Of a stretch of DNA of 22,367 nt, positions 21,455 to 22,367 are shown piece by piece. The notes under the pieces are model-generated. The model saw only the letters and a program-made list of their open reading frames with translations. It had not been told where the DNA came from and did not search any database. Numbering within the stretch: position 1 is the first letter of the stretch; the number at the start of each line of letters is the position of its first letter. This DNA comes from Candidatus Methanoplasma sp. (lineage in GTDB: Archaea; Thermoplasmatota; Thermoplasmata; Methanomassiliicoccales; Methanomethylophilaceae), in the NCBI GenBank assembly GCA_031288985.1, contig JAITQH010000064.1, positions 1 through 22,367 on the forward strand, given 5' to 3'. The position numbers and the translations under genes are program-made.

Positions 21455-22077
21455 AGGTCGTCTGTCTGATCTCCGGAGGCATAGACTCCCCCGTGTCCGC
21501 GTATGTAATGAGCCGCGTCGGAGCGGACGTGGCGTTGCTGCACATGGACAATCGTCCGTTCGCCAACGACCATATCTTCGACCGCGTGACCAAGCTCGCC
21601 GACAGGCTGAGGGAGGTTACCGGACAGGAGATGCCGCTGTACAGCGCGCCTCACGGGCCGAGCCAAAAAATCATATACAAGACCTGCGAGCGCCCCTATC
21701 AGTGCGTCATGTGCAAAAGGACCATGCAGCGCACCGCCCGCGAGCTGGCCAAAAGCATAGGCGCGTCGGCGATCGTGATGGGCGACTCACTGGGACAGGT
21801 GGCCTCTCAGACTCTGCACAACATCAGATTCGAGAACGCGGGGCTGGAATTCCCGGTGCTCAGACCGCTGATAGGATACGATAAGCTTGAGATAGAGGCG
21901 ATAGCCAAGGAGATCGGGACCTATGAACTGTCCATCCTGCCCGCCCTCAGCTGCAGCATAGTGCCCCAGAGGCCGGTCACGGAAGCAAGGCCCGACAAGA
22001 TCGCGGAGTTCGACGCCGCCTGCGGCATCGAAGAGCTTTACGGTGCGGCGCTGAAGAACGCCGTCAGGGTATCCTGA
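21451..22077 (+). CDS. ThiI-type PP-loop sulfurtransferase domain protein (no THUMP domain)
   Basis: ThiI adenylates U8 of tRNA and replaces its oxygen with sulfur to make 4-thiouridine. This 208-residue protein is only the AANH/PP-loop part: SGGIDSP at 8-14 binds ATP. The CERPYQCVMCKR segment gives C79, C85 and C88, and C168 sits in a typical LPALSCSIVP stretch. The THUMP/NFLD N-terminal half of canonical ThiI is absent, so tRNA binding must come from elsewhere or the substrate differs. The CxxC resembles Fe-S or persulfide-type archaeal ThiI enzymes. The ATG at 21451 overlaps the coiled-coil gene stop. It abuts the convergent gene with zero bases between stops (22077/22078). Confidence 0.85.
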   Translation: MKVVCLISGGIDSPVSAYVMSRVGADVALLHMDNRPFANDHIFDRVTKLADRLREVTGQEMPLYSAPHGPSQKIIYKTCERPYQCVMCKRTMQRTARELAKSIGASAIVMGDSLGQVASQTLHNIRFENAGLEFPVLRPLIGYDKLEIEAIAKEIGTYELSILPALSCSIVPQRPVTEARPDKIAEFDAACGIEELYGAALKNAVRVS

Positions 22078-22338
22078 TCACCTGTGGTAGAACACAGGGC
22101 AGGCATCGATCTCGTCCTCTGTGTAGAACATGTCCTCGGTGACCCTGTTTATGTATCTGGCCTGCACGCGCGATACGTACAGGGTGTTGTCTCCGATCTT
22201 GATCCTGACATCAGACTCTTTCGGAGACTTCACCGTCACAGGCACGAGCGCGGGGCCGGTGCAGGACGTGCATACTCTATAATCGCATCCTTCTTCAAGG
22301 ATCCTCTTGCGGACGCCTTCATCCACATCCATATCCAT
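22078..22338 (-). CDS. Small conserved-looking cytosolic protein, 86 residues, unknown
   Basis: From the ATG at 22338 (GGTGG just upstream; ATG at 22332 and GTG at 22353 are alternatives) the product starts MDMDVDEGVRKRILEEGCDY. It has a Cys-Thr-Ser-Cys pair, a beta-rich middle (Pro-Val-Thr-Val-Lys, Asp-Val-Arg-Ile-Lys-Ile-Gly, Thr-Leu-Tyr-Val-Ser) and an Ala-Arg-Tyr-Ile-Asn-Arg helix. No membrane segment or signal peptide is seen. I recognise no named family. The CxxC could bind metal with C23. It is convergent with the ThiI-like gene without any gap, so read-through antisense is likely. Confidence 0.72.
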   Translation of the reverse strand: MDMDVDEGVRKRILEEGCDYRVCTSCTGPALVPVTVKSPKESDVRIKIGDNTLYVSRVQARYINRVTEDMFYTEDEIDACPVFYHR

Positions 22339-22367
22339 ACTCCACCCTACCACCGACCAGAAAATAA

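Noticed and set aside
1..22367. tRNA, rRNA, CRISPR, insertion sequences, integrase or prophage genes
   Set aside because: I looked for T-arm-like motifs, transposase-like frames and regular repeat-spacer patterns and found none that stood up.

Overview
The window looks like a chromosomal segment of a methanogenic archaeon of the Methanomassiliicoccales type (Thermoplasmata). The archaeal assignment rests on PCNA, transcription factor S, the exosome subunit Csl4, a beta-CASP (aCPSF2-type) ribonuclease, form III RuBisCO with ribose-1,5-bisphosphate isomerase, geranylgeranyl reductase and Taw2. The order-level assignment is an inference. It relies on moderately high GC, an in-frame amber codon that reads as a sense codon, and extreme stop-codon bias: of 24 genes with a visible stop, 23 end in TGA, one in TAA and none in TAG.

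Layout. (1) 1-2099, minus: ribose-1,5-bisphosphate isomerase, interrupted by one in-frame TAG, then form III RuBisCO cut by the window edge. Together they form the lower part of the archaeal nucleotide (AMP) salvage pathway. (2) 2256-3257, minus: a secreted, membrane-anchored protein with a duplicated domain. (3) 3579-4395, plus: an AT-richer pair of overlapping small membrane-protein genes that look accessory. (4) 4572-6071, plus: a 499-residue Cys-rich protein I do not recognise. (5) 11780 down to 6063, minus: a tightly packed seven-gene run, TFS, PCNA, transketolase N, transketolase C, transaldolase, geranylgeranyl reductase and Taw2, mostly joined by ATGA overlaps. (6) 11850-13925, minus: two membrane proteins, one carrying a six-TM domain, low-complexity repeats and a C-terminal domain resembling a degraded DUF559/Vsr fold. 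(7) 13926-14171: a divergent control region with a shared TATA box and a terminator-like hairpin. (8) 14172-16496, plus: aCPSF2-like ribonuclease, nadC and a small zinc protein. (9) 16499-18049, minus: bifunctional purH with a TTG start. (10) 18290-19888, minus: an FMN glutamate-synthase-like protein. (11) 20068-22077, plus: METTL5-like methyltransferase, Csl4, a 57-residue coiled-coil protein and a ThiI-type sulfur transferase, all with overlapping or near-overlapping junctions. (12) 22078-22338, minus: a small conserved-looking protein.

How the genes work together. The non-oxidative pentose phosphate enzymes make pentose phosphates, purH completes IMP synthesis, and R15P isomerase with RuBisCO returns nucleotide ribose to 3-phosphoglycerate. 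Several genes act on RNA (TFS, aCPSF2, Csl4, METTL5, ThiI, Taw2). The most interesting signal is the R15P isomerase. Its two halves are in one frame, together have normal family length, keep both catalytic residues, and are separated only by a TAG at codon 147. This is most simply read as pyrrolysine inserted into a central carbon/nucleotide salvage enzyme with no known link to methylamine metabolism.
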